From: CAYWXV01 sp964462535
Lineage (GTDB): Bacteria > Bacteroidota > Ignavibacteria > OLB7
Direction: 5' to 3'
Assembly (NCBI GenBank): GCA_964462535.1
Contig: CAYWXV010000002.1
Location: 193,610 to 257,609, forward strand
DNA: 64,000 bases
In this document: positions 9,449 through 18,952 of the stretch, piece after piece
Numbering within the stretch: the first letter of the stretch is position 1
Layout: each line of letters opens with the position of its first letter
The notes under the pieces: generated by a model
Told to the model about the DNA's origin: nothing
Database searches by the model: none
The model's input: the letters and a program-made list of their open reading frames with translations, nothing else
Program-made: the position numbers and the translations under genes

Positions 9449-12400
9449 ATGCCAATGATCAAACGGATACTCCTTTCAGTGCTACCCCTGTTGATTCTGG
9501 TGCCGTGTGCGCACCTAAGGGGGCAGGAATTGTCGCTCGTCGATGTCGACCTGTCGACGTTTCCTACGGTGCGTGCGAAGTTGATCTTGGTCGATGGATC
9601 GGGTCGACCCGACTACACGCTCGACGCTGCGCGCCTGAGCATTGTGGATTACGGAACCCTCGTCGCTCCTGGCGACATCCTCCTGGACTGTCCCCCTCCA
9701 CCGCCGGCGCACCCGGTAAGTCTTCTGTTGTTGCTCGATCGGAGTGGGTCGATGGCTCTTCCCATGCCACGTGGAGGAGGCACCCGCATTCAAGCTCTTC
9801 GCTCGGCTGCCGCCGCGCTTGTCCGAACACTCACGTTCACACCCGGCACGTCGATTGCCGTCACGGCGTTCGACGATCTTCCCTCGATCGTCAGCCCGTT
9901 CCAAGCGTCACCCTCCGCCGTGATTGCTGCCATCAATGGCCTGACGCCTGGAACCGGCACCGACTACAATCCACCCTATCTCGATCCATTTGTCGGAGCG
10001 TTTCAGGTCCTGCGAGGTCGTCCGGCTCCGATCCCGCGCGTGATCGTATTTGTTTCCGACGGTGAGCCGACTACGACGACGCTACTCGATTCGATCGTTG
10101 CGGAGGCGAATCTGCTCGGTGTGGTTGTCCACACGGTAACGATCGGTGGACCCCCTTCCGGCATCATGCGGAGCCTCGCTGAGCGTACGGGAGGGACCGC
10201 GTACGGAGACGTTGAGGACGCCGCCGGGATGACGGGTCTTCTTCGCCTTCTCGGGCTGGAGGCAGAGGGGCGCGAGGCATGTACGTTGACCTGGAAGGGA
10301 GCCCTATCCTGCATCCCGTCGGGATCGCGTCAGGTTCTCGTCTCTGTGGACACGCCGTCAGTCGCCACCACTGTCACGTATCGCCCCCCATCGAATGCAT
10401 GGGTACGTCTCTCGTCGATCCCCTCGTTCATTGACTTCGGGAGTGTCGTCTGGCCGGGCACTCTCGACCTGACTGTGGACCTGACGGCAACGGGTACCGG
10501 ATTCGTCGTGAACTCTGGAACGATCAACGGCGATACATCGTTCGCCATCGTGGACTGGGGGGGCTCGCCCCCACCATTCTCGTTGCGCGACGGTCAATCA
10601 CGGACCATCACACTCAGATTTGCTCCAACCGATACTGCCCTCCACATCGGCGGACTCATCGTCGATGGTTCACCATGCTCACCACCGACAATTCCGCTGA
10701 TCGGTGGCGACGGAACCGGTAACTATCGTCACGGTCTGGTATTGGTGGAGCCACGCGGAGGCGAGACCTATTCGGGATGCGACTCGGTGCCGGTCCGTTG
10801 GCGCGGGGTTCCCGATTCCACACCGGTCGATATCGACTATTCAAGCGACAATGGAGCTACGTGGAGAACTGTCGCGCGGAATGCCTCGGGACTTCTTCAC
10901 ATGTGGAGGCCGCCCACCAGCGGGAAGGCGTTCCGGATTCGAATCTCGTCACGCAACGGCGCTCTCGACACAATCACGCGTGTGGCCGGAGGAGGGGCGC
11001 ACCAGCGGGACACGATTGCAACGTTCATGGAGTTCCGCTCGCCCGTCGGAGTCGCCGTAGATGAGACCTACCTGTACATCGCAGAGGCCGGAAGGCATCG
11101 TGTTCGACGGGTCGAACTATCAACGGGGTATACCAATACGATAGCAGGGAGTGGTTCAACAGGGTATAGCGGGGATGACGGACCGGCCGCATCGGCAAGA
11201 CTTGCCAATCCAAACGATGTGGCCGTCGATCGCGGACTCCTCTACATCGCCGACTACAGCAACAACCGCATTCGAAGAATCGACCTGGGGTCCGGACTCA
11301 TTACGACCGTCGCCGGTAATGGTCTCTCGGGCTTTTCTGGCGACGGGGGGCAGGCAACCTCGGCCAGCCTGTTCCATCCATCCCACCTCACGCTCTGGAA
11401 GAATCGGCTCTACTTCACTGACCGCGACAACTACAGAATCCGGCGGGTCGACCTGGCCACGGGGGTGATTGCGACCGTTGCAGGGGGGGGAACGAACCCT
11501 CTCGGAGATGGCGGACAAGCGACCGATGTTAAGCTCACCCTCCCCGCGGCAGTGACAGTGCTGGACGACACTCTCTACATAGCTGAAGAGGCGTCGCATC
11601 GGATTCGTGCTGTCTCCCTGTCAACGGGGCGAATATCGACCCTCGCTGGCGACAATGGACCCGGATGGAGCGGCGACGGCGGAGCCTGTGATGTTGCCCA
11701 GCTGAATCGTCCAACGGGCTTAACATCGTTCGGACGATTTCTGATCATTGCAGACGAGGGAAACAACGCACTCCGGCTTGTCGACCGATACACGCGGACG
11801 ATTTATCGCTTGTCGGGTGGAGTCCGCGCCGGATTCACCGGCGACGATGGGGACGCTCACCAGGCTCTCCTGGATGCCCCCGAAGGGCTCGCAACCGGCA
11901 ACGGAGCGATCTATGTTGCCGATGTCAACAACGATATCGTTCGACGCATTGCGCTTCCCGATCCCGTCACACGTGACTCGTCGATCGCCCCGTTCTCCAT
12001 CACACAGCCAACGCTGTCCGTCGATCCTGCTCGCCGATCGATTGTATTCGGTAGCACCGCACTCGATGCGTCGCGTGATTCGGTCCTCGTCAGCATCGTC
12101 TGCAACCGTGGCAGCGCACCGGGCTACGTTGAGCAGGCCCGCATCATAGGTCGTGATTCGATCGACTTCGAACTTCTCACCAACATCGATTCGACCTGGG
12201 TGGACGCCGGGGCGTGCACGACCATAGAGGTTCGCTTTCGACCATCCGGCATCGCTTCCCGGCGTGCTATGCTAGCGCTCGGGAGCGACTGTTTCGGATA
12301 CGATACCATCACCCTCCGGGGAATCGGCATTCCGTCGTGCGGAGCAGAGGTTACCGATCTGGTCGAACTGGGGCGACTTGAACCCGGATCCGCATTCGAC

Positions 12401-14590
12401 TCGACGGTCCGCTCTCTCGTTTGCAATCGGGGCACGACACCGCTCACCGGATCCGTGTCACTGAAGGACAACGACGGCAGTTTCGCGATCCTCGTCGGGG
12501 AGGGCCCGTTCACGCTGCAGCCCGAAGAGTGCTTGCTTGTGAAGCTCCGATTCGCTCCGTCAGTCGTGGGTGTACATACGTCCCGGATCGATTTCGGCCT
12601 GTCGGATGCCTGCGCCCCAGCACGATGCAGAGTCGTCGGAGTCGGGTACTCTGATGCTCTTCTTACAGGCCCGAGCATCGTTCAGTTCAGACCGCAGGTA
12701 TGTGCTGGCAGCCCCGTCGATACTGTCGTGCAGCTTGTCAACGGCGGGAGTGTCGATGCGGTCATCGAGTCCGCAGAGATCGCCCCCCCCAATGCCGGTT
12801 TTACGATTCTCGATCCGCTCCCATCCTCGACAACGCCATGGATGATTCCGTCAGGGACGTCGAGGGGGGTTGCGATCCGGTTCGAGTCATCCGTCGTCGG
12901 CGGGTCGAGCGCGCGGGTCGTCTTCAAAGGCCCGTCAACAACGGACGTCGACGTAAGCCTTGCCGGCAGGCGCGATTCGGCAGCCTTGCTTCCGGACGGA
13001 GTGGTGGTTGTGCTATCCCCAGGGAGCGGTTCAACTCCCCCCTACGCCATCGATTCAGTACGCCTCCTCAACACGGGTACAGTAAGCGTCGACATCGTTG
13101 CGGCATCGATCACCGGCAACGATGCCGCGTCTTTCGCCCTTGTGTCGCCCGTTCCACCGCTCCAGGTTCCTCCGGGCGGAAGCACCACGTTCGTCATCGC
13201 GGCAACCAGCGTCAACGATGGTCCGCCACGCACAGCCCGCCTCTCTCTGGTCGCTTCTCCATCCTGCACCGACACGATCAGCGTCGACGTGATACAGGAG
13301 GGGAACGTCGGTCTTGCCCGGATGCGGGGTCTTGACACACTCCGCCTCTTGTGTCCGGGAGAGGATTCATTCGACACCGTCGTCCAGATCTGCAATCCCC
13401 TTGGATCGCCACTGGCCATTGATTCTGTGTGGATAGATGGCATCGACGGGGAGCGCTTTCTGACGAACGCCAATCCCCCCCTGGTTGTCGCGGCATCGTC
13501 GTGCATCGATATCCCCATGTCGTTCCTACCGGATAGAGTCGGCTTCTTCTCGGCTCGATTCCATGTACGCCACAACGGGATAGGGGACACGGCAATTGAC
13601 CTGCGTGGAGTGCGAAGAATAATCGACGTGACGGTGGATCCAGACACGCTTTTCGCAGGTCCGCTCTTGCCGGGTGAGATCGCGTCGTTCATCGTGAGTC
13701 TCTCAAATGCAGGAGATCAGTCGGGGAGCCTGTTCGTCCAGCTCGACAGTTCATTCACGTTCGCGTCTCCTCCTCCAGCAAGGATCAATGGTGGAGAAAC
13801 CGTGCGTGTGAGTGTGACGTCGACAGCCGGTGCGTCGAGGAAAGTGGCACGTCTTGCAGTTGGATCGATCGAGTGCGGTGTGTCGGATAGCGTCCTGATT
13901 GTCATCGATGTTGCACCACGTCCCGTCGTCAGCATCTCCATGCCCATCGATTCGGCTTTGCCGGGAACACGTGTTACGGTACCGATCACGATCATAGACA
14001 TTGCCCAGCTCCGCCTAAACGGAGTCGACTCATTTGACATCCGCATTCGTTTTGACGGTCTCATTCTCTGGCCCCGGTTCGTCACTGGTGCAATCGCTGA
14101 CATCGGAGCTCTGCAGCTGGACGGGACTCAGCATGTGAGAGTTTTCGGGAGTCTCCCTGCTGCTAGTGACACACTCGCGAGCGTCGTCTGCGACGTACTC
14201 AACGGTACCCGCAGGAACACGCCACTTTCATTCGACGAGATCAGGTGGATCGGCAAACCGGTCGTCACAGACTCAACGAATGGCCTCTTCGTTCGCCTGG
14301 AAGGTTGCGGGCCGGGCACGTTGGCTTCTCGACCGAGGTTGGACAGAATTCGACCAACGCCGTCACGAGATCAGGTTGAAGTCGACGTGATCACCTCGAC
14401 CGCAACCGATGTTCGCGTGGATATCATTGACGTGTATGGTGGCAGGCGCGCGTCCTTCCAGCTCGGGCGTATCGCGGAGGGAACGCACACGGCATCTCTC
14501 GACCTCCGTTCAATACCAACCGGGACGTACTGGTTGGTGGTGTCAACTCCGTTCGGACAGGACCATGCCCGATTCAACATCGCGAGGTAG
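9449..14590 (+). CDS. giant secreted protein: VWA domain, NHL propeller, HYDIN-like repeats, T9SS domain
   Basis: About 1,713 residues from ATG 9449 (ATG 9455 is nearly equivalent; both keep the signal peptide MIKRILLSVLPLLILVPCAH). Order: a von Willebrand A domain (about 90-270) with MIDAS motif LLLLDRSGSM and SDGEPTTTT; a bridge; an NHL-type beta-propeller (about 510-840) with repeats such as RLANPNDVAVDRGLLYIADY and TVAGNGLSGFSGDGG; then several choice-of-anchor-D/HYDIN-like Ig repeats marked by CNRGSAPG, CNRGTTPLTG and EVRFRPSG; and a C-terminal T9SS domain (RIRPTPSRDQVEV ... SIPTGTYWLVVST). Likely displayed or secreted by T9SS and involved in surface interactions; function unknown. It converges on a TonB receptor gene. 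Confidence 0.85.
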   Translation: MPMIKRILLSVLPLLILVPCAHLRGQELSLVDVDLSTFPTVRAKLILVDGSGRPDYTLDAARLSIVDYGTLVAPGDILLDCPPPPPAHPVSLLLLLDRSGSMALPMPRGGGTRIQALRSAAAALVRTLTFTPGTSIAVTAFDDLPSIVSPFQASPSAVIAAINGLTPGTGTDYNPPYLDPFVGAFQVLRGRPAPIPRVIVFVSDGEPTTTTLLDSIVAEANLLGVVVHTVTIGGPPSGIMRSLAERTGGTAYGDVEDAAGMTGLLRLLGLEAEGREACTLTWKGALSCIPSGSRQVLVSVDTPSVATTVTYRPPSNAWVRLSSIPSFIDFGSVVWPGTLDLTVDLTATGTGFVVNSGTINGDTSFAIVDWGGSPPPFSLRDGQSRTITLRFAPTDTALHIGGLIVDGSPCSPPTIPLIGGDGTGNYRHGLVLVEPRGGETYSGCDSVPVRWRGVPDSTPVDIDYSSDNGATWRTVARNASGLLHMWRPPTSGKAFRIRISSRNGALDTITRVAGGGAHQRDTIATFMEFRSPVGVAVDETYLYIAEAGRHRVRRVELSTGYTNTIAGSGSTGYSGDDGPAASARLANPNDVAVDRGLLYIADYSNNRIRRIDLGSGLITTVAGNGLSGFSGDGGQATSASLFHPSHLTLWKNRLYFTDRDNYRIRRVDLATGVIATVAGGGTNPLGDGGQATDVKLTLPAAVTVLDDTLYIAEEASHRIRAVSLSTGRISTLAGDNGPGWSGDGGACDVAQLNRPTGLTSFGRFLIIADEGNNALRLVDRYTRTIYRLSGGVRAGFTGDDGDAHQALLDAPEGLATGNGAIYVADVNNDIVRRIALPDPVTRDSSIAPFSITQPTLSVDPARRSIVFGSTALDASRDSVLVSIVCNRGSAPGYVEQARIIGRDSIDFELLTNIDSTWVDAGACTTIEVRFRPSGIASRRAMLALGSDCFGYDTITLRGIGIPSCGAEVTDLVELGRLEPGSAFDSTVRSLVCNRGTTPLTGSVSLKDNDGSFAILVGEGPFTLQPEECLLVKLRFAPSVVGVHTSRIDFGLSDACAPARCRVVGVGYSDALLTGPSIVQFRPQVCAGSPVDTVVQLVNGGSVDAVIESAEIAPPNAGFTILDPLPSSTTPWMIPSGTSRGVAIRFESSVVGGSSARVVFKGPSTTDVDVSLAGRRDSAALLPDGVVVVLSPGSGSTPPYAIDSVRLLNTGTVSVDIVAASITGNDAASFALVSPVPPLQVPPGGSTTFVIAATSVNDGPPRTARLSLVASPSCTDTISVDVIQEGNVGLARMRGLDTLRLLCPGEDSFDTVVQICNPLGSPLAIDSVWIDGIDGERFLTNANPPLVVAASSCIDIPMSFLPDRVGFFSARFHVRHNGIGDTAIDLRGVRRIIDVTVDPDTLFAGPLLPGEIASFIVSLSNAGDQSGSLFVQLDSSFTFASPPPARINGGETVRVSVTSTAGASRKVARLAVGSIECGVSDSVLIVIDVAPRPVVSISMPIDSALPGTRVTVPITIIDIAQLRLNGVDSFDIRIRFDGLILWPRFVTGAIADIGALQLDGTQHVRVFGSLPAASDTLASVVCDVLNGTRRNTPLSFDEIRWIGKPVVTDSTNGLFVRLEGCGPGTLASRPRLDRIRPTPSRDQVEVDVITSTATDVRVDIIDVYGGRRASFQLGRIAEGTHTASLDLRSIPTGTYWLVVSTPFGQDHARFNIAR

Positions 14591-14656
14591 AGAATGCACG
14601 CCGGCGCACACGCCATTGATCCTCGCGCCGATTCCATCGGCACCACGCACCAATCT

Positions 14657-16741
14657 TCAGTCTACAAACGCCCAGTTTGCACCCAGATAGAATCCACGCC
14701 CCATTACCGGATAACGGTAGAGGGTGTAGAATTCGTTATCCAGGATATTCCGGAAGGCGAGGCGCACATAGGCTGATCCCAATCTGGCCTCCAGATAGGC
14801 GTCCCAAACCGGAAAAAGAATTCGACGTGTTTTTCGAATGCGGTCGGGGTCCGAGAATTCTCCGGTGACGGGATCGTAGACTGCGCCATCGAACTTCGTT
14901 TGAAACTGGAATGAGGACCCGATTTGCAGATCGAGATTCCCCTTCAACAATTTCCACCGACCGTACATTTCCGCGACGTCGTAAAGGAGCGGAAAGCGAT
15001 AGTCGTTTGATGGCGGAATTGTCACCACCGATAGGTTGTTGAAATGGAGCCCGTTGCCGAGCGGCACGTCGGCGCGAAGTGATAGTCCGATTATTTCGTA
15101 CGGGTCGACTCTCCCTCGCGGTGACGCCTGCCTGTACGATGCGCCGGCCGAAACGTGGGTCTCCCCCTTTCGATACGTCCATTCGACTTCTCCCAAGAAG
15201 GGAGTTCTGTCGTCGGAGAAATACCGAAGGGCGTCGCGCCCCACGTCGTACACAGGCTCGGTTAACACGTTCGTCATACGCGCCGTTGCCCGGAGATCCC
15301 ACGGCCGGTTTCGCACGATCACCTCTCCGACAACACCGACCCTGGCACCGTCGTAGGCCTCATACACGCGGCCACCACCACGAACCATGAATTCAAGCGG
15401 GTCACGGCCGGGAATACCCGATATCGACGCAGCGTAAGACACCAGTCCTCCGGCATCGATGTCAACGGCGGCATTATCGTCGATCTCAACGTGTCCGGTC
15501 CCTTCGAGCGCAATCGATTCCCCGTTCCACCGGAAACCTCCACGCACACCGACCACGTCGGCTGCTTCGACGGAAATCGATGAATCTGTGGATCGGGAAT
15601 AGAGTGAACGCTCGGACGATGTGAAATAGAGCGCACCATCCAGAACGACGGAGGAGTCTATCTGATCGTCGAAAGAGACATCGCTCTCGACCGCCGGGCG
15701 AAATGTCGGATAATATCGACCGCTGATGGTGATGTCATGGCGTAGTGTTCGTTCCGCTAGGTCGGTATTGAACACAATCGCATTGAACTGCGAACGCGAG
15801 CTGGAGTCTGTAAGACCGTAATTCTGCCCTCTCGTCGCATCAGTGAAGACCTCTGTGAGTGAAAACGTCAAACCACGCTTCGGATACCAGGTCACGACTC
15901 CCCTTCCATCCCAACTCGAAACGTCGCCGTTACTCTGCTGAAACACACCATCCCCACGGACGCGACGAAATCCGAGCGCAAGGTTCATTGCGTCGCCCAC
16001 GTTGCGGGCGTACGTGACATCACCACCGGTCGTATTATTGATCCCCTGTCTGTACCACGCGCGGACGTAACTCCCCTCTACGTCAAATCGTGGCTGCACG
16101 AGGTTGATCGCCATGAAGCCATCATCGGGTCCATAAATCGTCGCTCGCGCGCCACGGAGTACTTCTATCCGCTCCAGGAATTCGACCGGCCAGGTTTCGA
16201 TATCGAACGCATGACCATTCGTACCACGGAGCGGTCTGCCGTTGTAGAGATACCCCACCGTTGACGGATCCGTACCAACGTAGCTGAACGTCTGAAGCGT
16301 CCCGGGACCCCCCTGCGACAAGGGGTAGGCCGGTACAAATCGAGAGAGGACATCAAAGAGTGTGATGTACTCCATCCAGACGATCTGACGTTTCCCGATG
16401 ATGGTCGCTTCGGGGCCCTCACGGTCTTGCAGGCTCCCTAACGGAGCACCTTCGCGTAAAGGAATTCTCGATCGACGAACAGCGTTGCTGTCGAGTGGTG
16501 TGCGCTGGCCGAGTGTCGAATCCGACAGCCGTGAATCGAGAAGGAAACCCTCGTTCCCGGTCGTGTCGACACGGACTGAATCAACACGGGGCGATCGGCG
16601 CTGGGTGGAGTCAATGGGTTGCGCCCGGGTCTGGAATACAACGATCGGGAACAACGCAGCAAGCGTCAGGATGAGTTGGACGCACCGTAGCATCCTCCAC
16701 CTGACCCTGTAGCGAGCGCTAGACAATGCTGCATCGATCAT
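14657..16741 (-). CDS. TonB-dependent outer-membrane receptor
   Basis: About 694 residues; outer-membrane beta-barrel that imports a ligand using TonB energy. A hydrophobic signal (MLRCVQLILTLAALFPIVV) precedes a plug domain with VWMEYITLFDVLSRFVPAYP and IEVLRGARATIYGPDDGFMA, and the barrel ends in an aromatic C-terminal strand (GFYLGANWAFVD). The start at ATG 16741 gives a longish N-region; ATG 16693 directly at the signal peptide is an equally good choice, and a TTG at 16756 abuts the stop of the upstream ferredoxin-like gene. The close junction suggests co-transcription with that gene. Ligand unknown; a siderophore, cobalamin or other chelate are possibilities. Confidence 0.85.
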   Translation of the reverse strand: MIDAALSSARYRVRWRMLRCVQLILTLAALFPIVVFQTRAQPIDSTQRRSPRVDSVRVDTTGNEGFLLDSRLSDSTLGQRTPLDSNAVRRSRIPLREGAPLGSLQDREGPEATIIGKRQIVWMEYITLFDVLSRFVPAYPLSQGGPGTLQTFSYVGTDPSTVGYLYNGRPLRGTNGHAFDIETWPVEFLERIEVLRGARATIYGPDDGFMAINLVQPRFDVEGSYVRAWYRQGINNTTGGDVTYARNVGDAMNLALGFRRVRGDGVFQQSNGDVSSWDGRGVVTWYPKRGLTFSLTEVFTDATRGQNYGLTDSSSRSQFNAIVFNTDLAERTLRHDITISGRYYPTFRPAVESDVSFDDQIDSSVVLDGALYFTSSERSLYSRSTDSSISVEAADVVGVRGGFRWNGESIALEGTGHVEIDDNAAVDIDAGGLVSYAASISGIPGRDPLEFMVRGGGRVYEAYDGARVGVVGEVIVRNRPWDLRATARMTNVLTEPVYDVGRDALRYFSDDRTPFLGEVEWTYRKGETHVSAGASYRQASPRGRVDPYEIIGLSLRADVPLGNGLHFNNLSVVTIPPSNDYRFPLLYDVAEMYGRWKLLKGNLDLQIGSSFQFQTKFDGAVYDPVTGEFSDPDRIRKTRRILFPVWDAYLEARLGSAYVRLAFRNILDNEFYTLYRYPVMGRGFYLGANWAFVD

Positions 16742-16756
16742 ACACGTCACGTCCAA

Positions 16757-17125
16757 TTACCCGGCCTCTGTACCGGCACTGGCATCGAGCGAGACCAGAT
16801 CCGGAGAGTAGCGCGCGTCACGAATGCGCAGCCGCTCCACAGGCGTGCCGCCAACCAAATGAGCCTCCACGATCTCTTCTACATCATCGACGGTGATCCC
16901 CCCATACCAGATGTTATCAGGGTAGACTACCATAGACGGGCCGAACTCACACGCATCCAGACATCCTGACGTGTTCGGACGGATCTTCCCCAGCAATCCG
17001 CGTTCTTTCAACGCGTCCTTTAGTCGGTCGCGGATGGCCTCGCTCCCTTTCTCCCGGCAACACCCGCGCGGATGCCCCTCCGGCCGTTGATTGGTGCATA
17101 TGAAGACATGTTTCTTGTATCGCAT
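16757..17125 (-). CDS. thioredoxin-like [2Fe-2S] ferredoxin
   Basis: 122 residues of the thioredoxin-fold ferredoxin family (Shethna-type/NuoE-like). Cluster ligands fit the pattern HVFICTNQRPEGHPRGCC at the N-terminus and SGCLDACEFGPSMVVYPD in the middle, the usual C-x(10-12)-C ... C-x3-C set. An electron carrier; partner unknown. It ends immediately before the TonB receptor gene and follows the ubiquitin-like gene by about 50 bases, inside one co-directional run. Confidence 0.85.
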   Translation of the reverse strand: MRYKKHVFICTNQRPEGHPRGCCREKGSEAIRDRLKDALKERGLLGKIRPNTSGCLDACEFGPSMVVYPDNIWYGGITVDDVEEIVEAHLVGGTPVERLRIRDARYSPDLVSLDASAGTEAG

Positions 17126-17176
17126 ACGATTCGGGACTTCGCTGGTGAATGCGTGTTGACTATGTAAATGCGCAGG

Positions 17177-17467
17177 CTATCGGTGGGCCGAAGCCCCATC
17201 CGCCATTAGAAGAAGATCTCCCTCCATCGTTCCGCGATCATCGAAGCGTTCGTCCATGCGGTATTCGAAGTCGCGCGTCATGTTGTAGAGTCCAATCTGC
17301 TCCCAGTCCGCCGACACGAAGGAGATCTGATCCGCAATACGCGGGAGTGCCTGCTGCACAGTATCGGTTGGGTCTATGGTCGCACGTACGATCTCTCCGC
17401 TGAACCCCTTGCACACAAGGATATCTATCGTCTCGTTTGCCCCCCGTCCTTCGTCGCTCGCCATCAT
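17177..17467 (-). CDS. small protein, probable ubiquitin-like (EsaB/YukD-type) beta-grasp fold
   Basis: 96 residues (95 if the second ATG at 17464 is used). The pattern is beta-hairpin (ETIDILVCKGFSGEIVRATI), helix (DTVQQALPRIADQISF) and a closing strand with the EsaB/YukD-like ending GTMEGDLLLMADG, as in small ubiquitin-like proteins. This is a fold guess from pattern, not a database match; no type VII secretion genes are nearby. Its ATG overlaps the stop of the upstream lipoprotein gene by 4 bases, implying translational coupling. There is no C-terminal Gly-Gly, so conjugation is not indicated. Confidence 0.6.
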   Translation of the reverse strand: MMASDEGRGANETIDILVCKGFSGEIVRATIDPTDTVQQALPRIADQISFVSADWEQIGLYNMTRDFEYRMDERFDDRGTMEGDLLLMADGASAHR

Positions 17468-18564
17468 TTCGATCCCCGTCCGATGCTGTCGGCATAGACC
17501 GCCGCAACCCGCTCCGCTTCGCGCTTGAACAGGGATTCGGCCAGATCGATCAGCGACACGACGACGTTGTCAACGACCGTCGACGTCTGGAATTGTGATA
17601 TAGGGAACCGGCGTTCCTCCACGTCAATGACGTGGTCGGATGTTGGAGAGGTTATTCCTCGGATCTCCACGCGTAGCAGAAGTGAATCCGCTGCAACGGG
17701 CTGAACGACTGCCGAGACGTATCGCTCGATGCCGAGGTTGAACATGGCCCTCCGTTCGTTAGCCCCCGTAGCAACGTAGTCCTCGACGCCGCCAATGTTG
17801 ACAGTTCGGTACAGCGCTGCCCGACCACCGTAATCGAGCGCCACAAGTTCCGGGTAGTGGCGACGAGCATACTCGCCCAGTGCTTTCACTCCGCTCGTTG
17901 CAATTTCATCGCGATGAACGGAAACCTGATCCAGTACCGGATCTCTCGGGATGACGACGTTGGTCACTACGAGTGGTTCTGTTGCGACCGGTTTTTCCTC
18001 CGTGTGTGGAACCTGATAGTACCGCCCGAGGAGCTGACGAACGACGTCGTAGAGGGTGGGTCCCAGATACATGGTTCCGGCAGTGTCGCGGTAGCGAATG
18101 AAACTCCACGCAACCGCCCGAAATAGTACGCGATTGTCATCAGGGGCGACGATCCGCATCTCTCCGGCAAGGACCGACCCGAACCGCTCGATGCGCGTGA
18201 AGACCACACCATCCACCCCGAGACGCACGCCCAGCTCCTTCGTCGGAAGACCGGTGCCTCCAGCGGCGATCGCTGCCTCGGCAAGCGAATCACGAACATT
18301 GATGGTTGTATACGCCACACCCGGTATGGAATCCACGGCCGCGCGAAGTGACTGATCGACGTAGAAATCGGTTGCCGGCTTTGCGCTGTCCCCAGCCTCG
18401 GATCCTCCCAGAATCAACCGCTTCGGTCTCGATTCCCCGGTCTTGGAAGAGGTGGGCGCACCGCTGGTTCTTCCGCCATCACCCGCCGAACAGGAGAAGA
18501 GGAGAATGAGGAGAAGGATGGCGATTGCGCCCAGCAGGAGTTGGTAGAGTCGACGCGAGCGCAT
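17464..18564 (-). CDS. probable lipoprotein, two TolB-N/CsgG-like halves, function unknown
   Basis: 366 residues. An Arg-rich N-terminus plus hydrophobic stretch ends in a lipobox-like LLFSC (Cys about residue 25), followed by a Gly/Ser/Thr-rich linker. Two similar-looking halves follow: RAAVDSIPGVAYTTINVRDS ... LGVRLGVDGVVFTRIERFG and KALGEYARRHYPELVALDYG ... VVSLIDLAESLFKREAE. The first pattern (residue list, then 'is this a valid target' type LGVDGVV strand) recalls TolB N-terminal/CsgG-like periplasmic domains, but I cannot prove homology. Its stop overlaps the start of the ubiquitin-like gene. Confidence 0.65.
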   Translation of the reverse strand: MRSRRLYQLLLGAIAILLLILLFSCSAGDGGRTSGAPTSSKTGESRPKRLILGGSEAGDSAKPATDFYVDQSLRAAVDSIPGVAYTTINVRDSLAEAAIAAGGTGLPTKELGVRLGVDGVVFTRIERFGSVLAGEMRIVAPDDNRVLFRAVAWSFIRYRDTAGTMYLGPTLYDVVRQLLGRYYQVPHTEEKPVATEPLVVTNVVIPRDPVLDQVSVHRDEIATSGVKALGEYARRHYPELVALDYGGRAALYRTVNIGGVEDYVATGANERRAMFNLGIERYVSAVVQPVAADSLLLRVEIRGITSPTSDHVIDVEERRFPISQFQTSTVVDNVVVSLIDLAESLFKREAERVAAVYADSIGRGSK

Positions 18565-18622
18565 ACGGATGAAATCGGAGATTGGGGTAGGATGAGACTC
18601 TGGACGGAAGGAGAAAGTGCTC

Positions 18623-18952
18623 CTACCAATAGCTGGTTGTCACGACGACGTCACCGAGGACCTCGGCCTGACACGCCGCCCGTTCGTCCGACGCATAGTT
18701 GGAACGCTGATGAACACGTTCCTCATCTCGGACGACCGGCGAGAGATGTTCGCCGCCACAGAGGACCCTCATTCGGCACCAGGCACACACGGCCGCGCCA
18801 CCGCAGGATTGCGCAACGGGGAGCCCGGCAACGCGAGCAGCGTGGAGCAATGTTTCTCCCGGACGAATCGTGATCGTCCGTCCCGAGGGATGGAAGGTCA
18901 CCGTCGGGTTGGGGGGAAACAGGGGGAGCTGATTGGTAGCCTTCCTAGTCAC
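18623..18952 (-). CDS. plant-type [2Fe-2S] ferredoxin
   Basis: 109 residues with the plant/adrenodoxin-type cluster motif SCGGAAVCAWCRMRV (Cys-x5-Cys-x2-Cys) and the distal Cys in DERAACQAE, preceded by the beta-grasp start TVTFHPSGRTITIRPGETLL. A soluble electron carrier. Its start overlaps the end of pyrH by 8 bases, so it is translated from the same message. Partner oxidoreductase not visible. Confidence 0.9.
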   Translation of the reverse strand: MTRKATNQLPLFPPNPTVTFHPSGRTITIRPGETLLHAARVAGLPVAQSCGGAAVCAWCRMRVLCGGEHLSPVVRDEERVHQRSNYASDERAACQAEVLGDVVVTTSYW

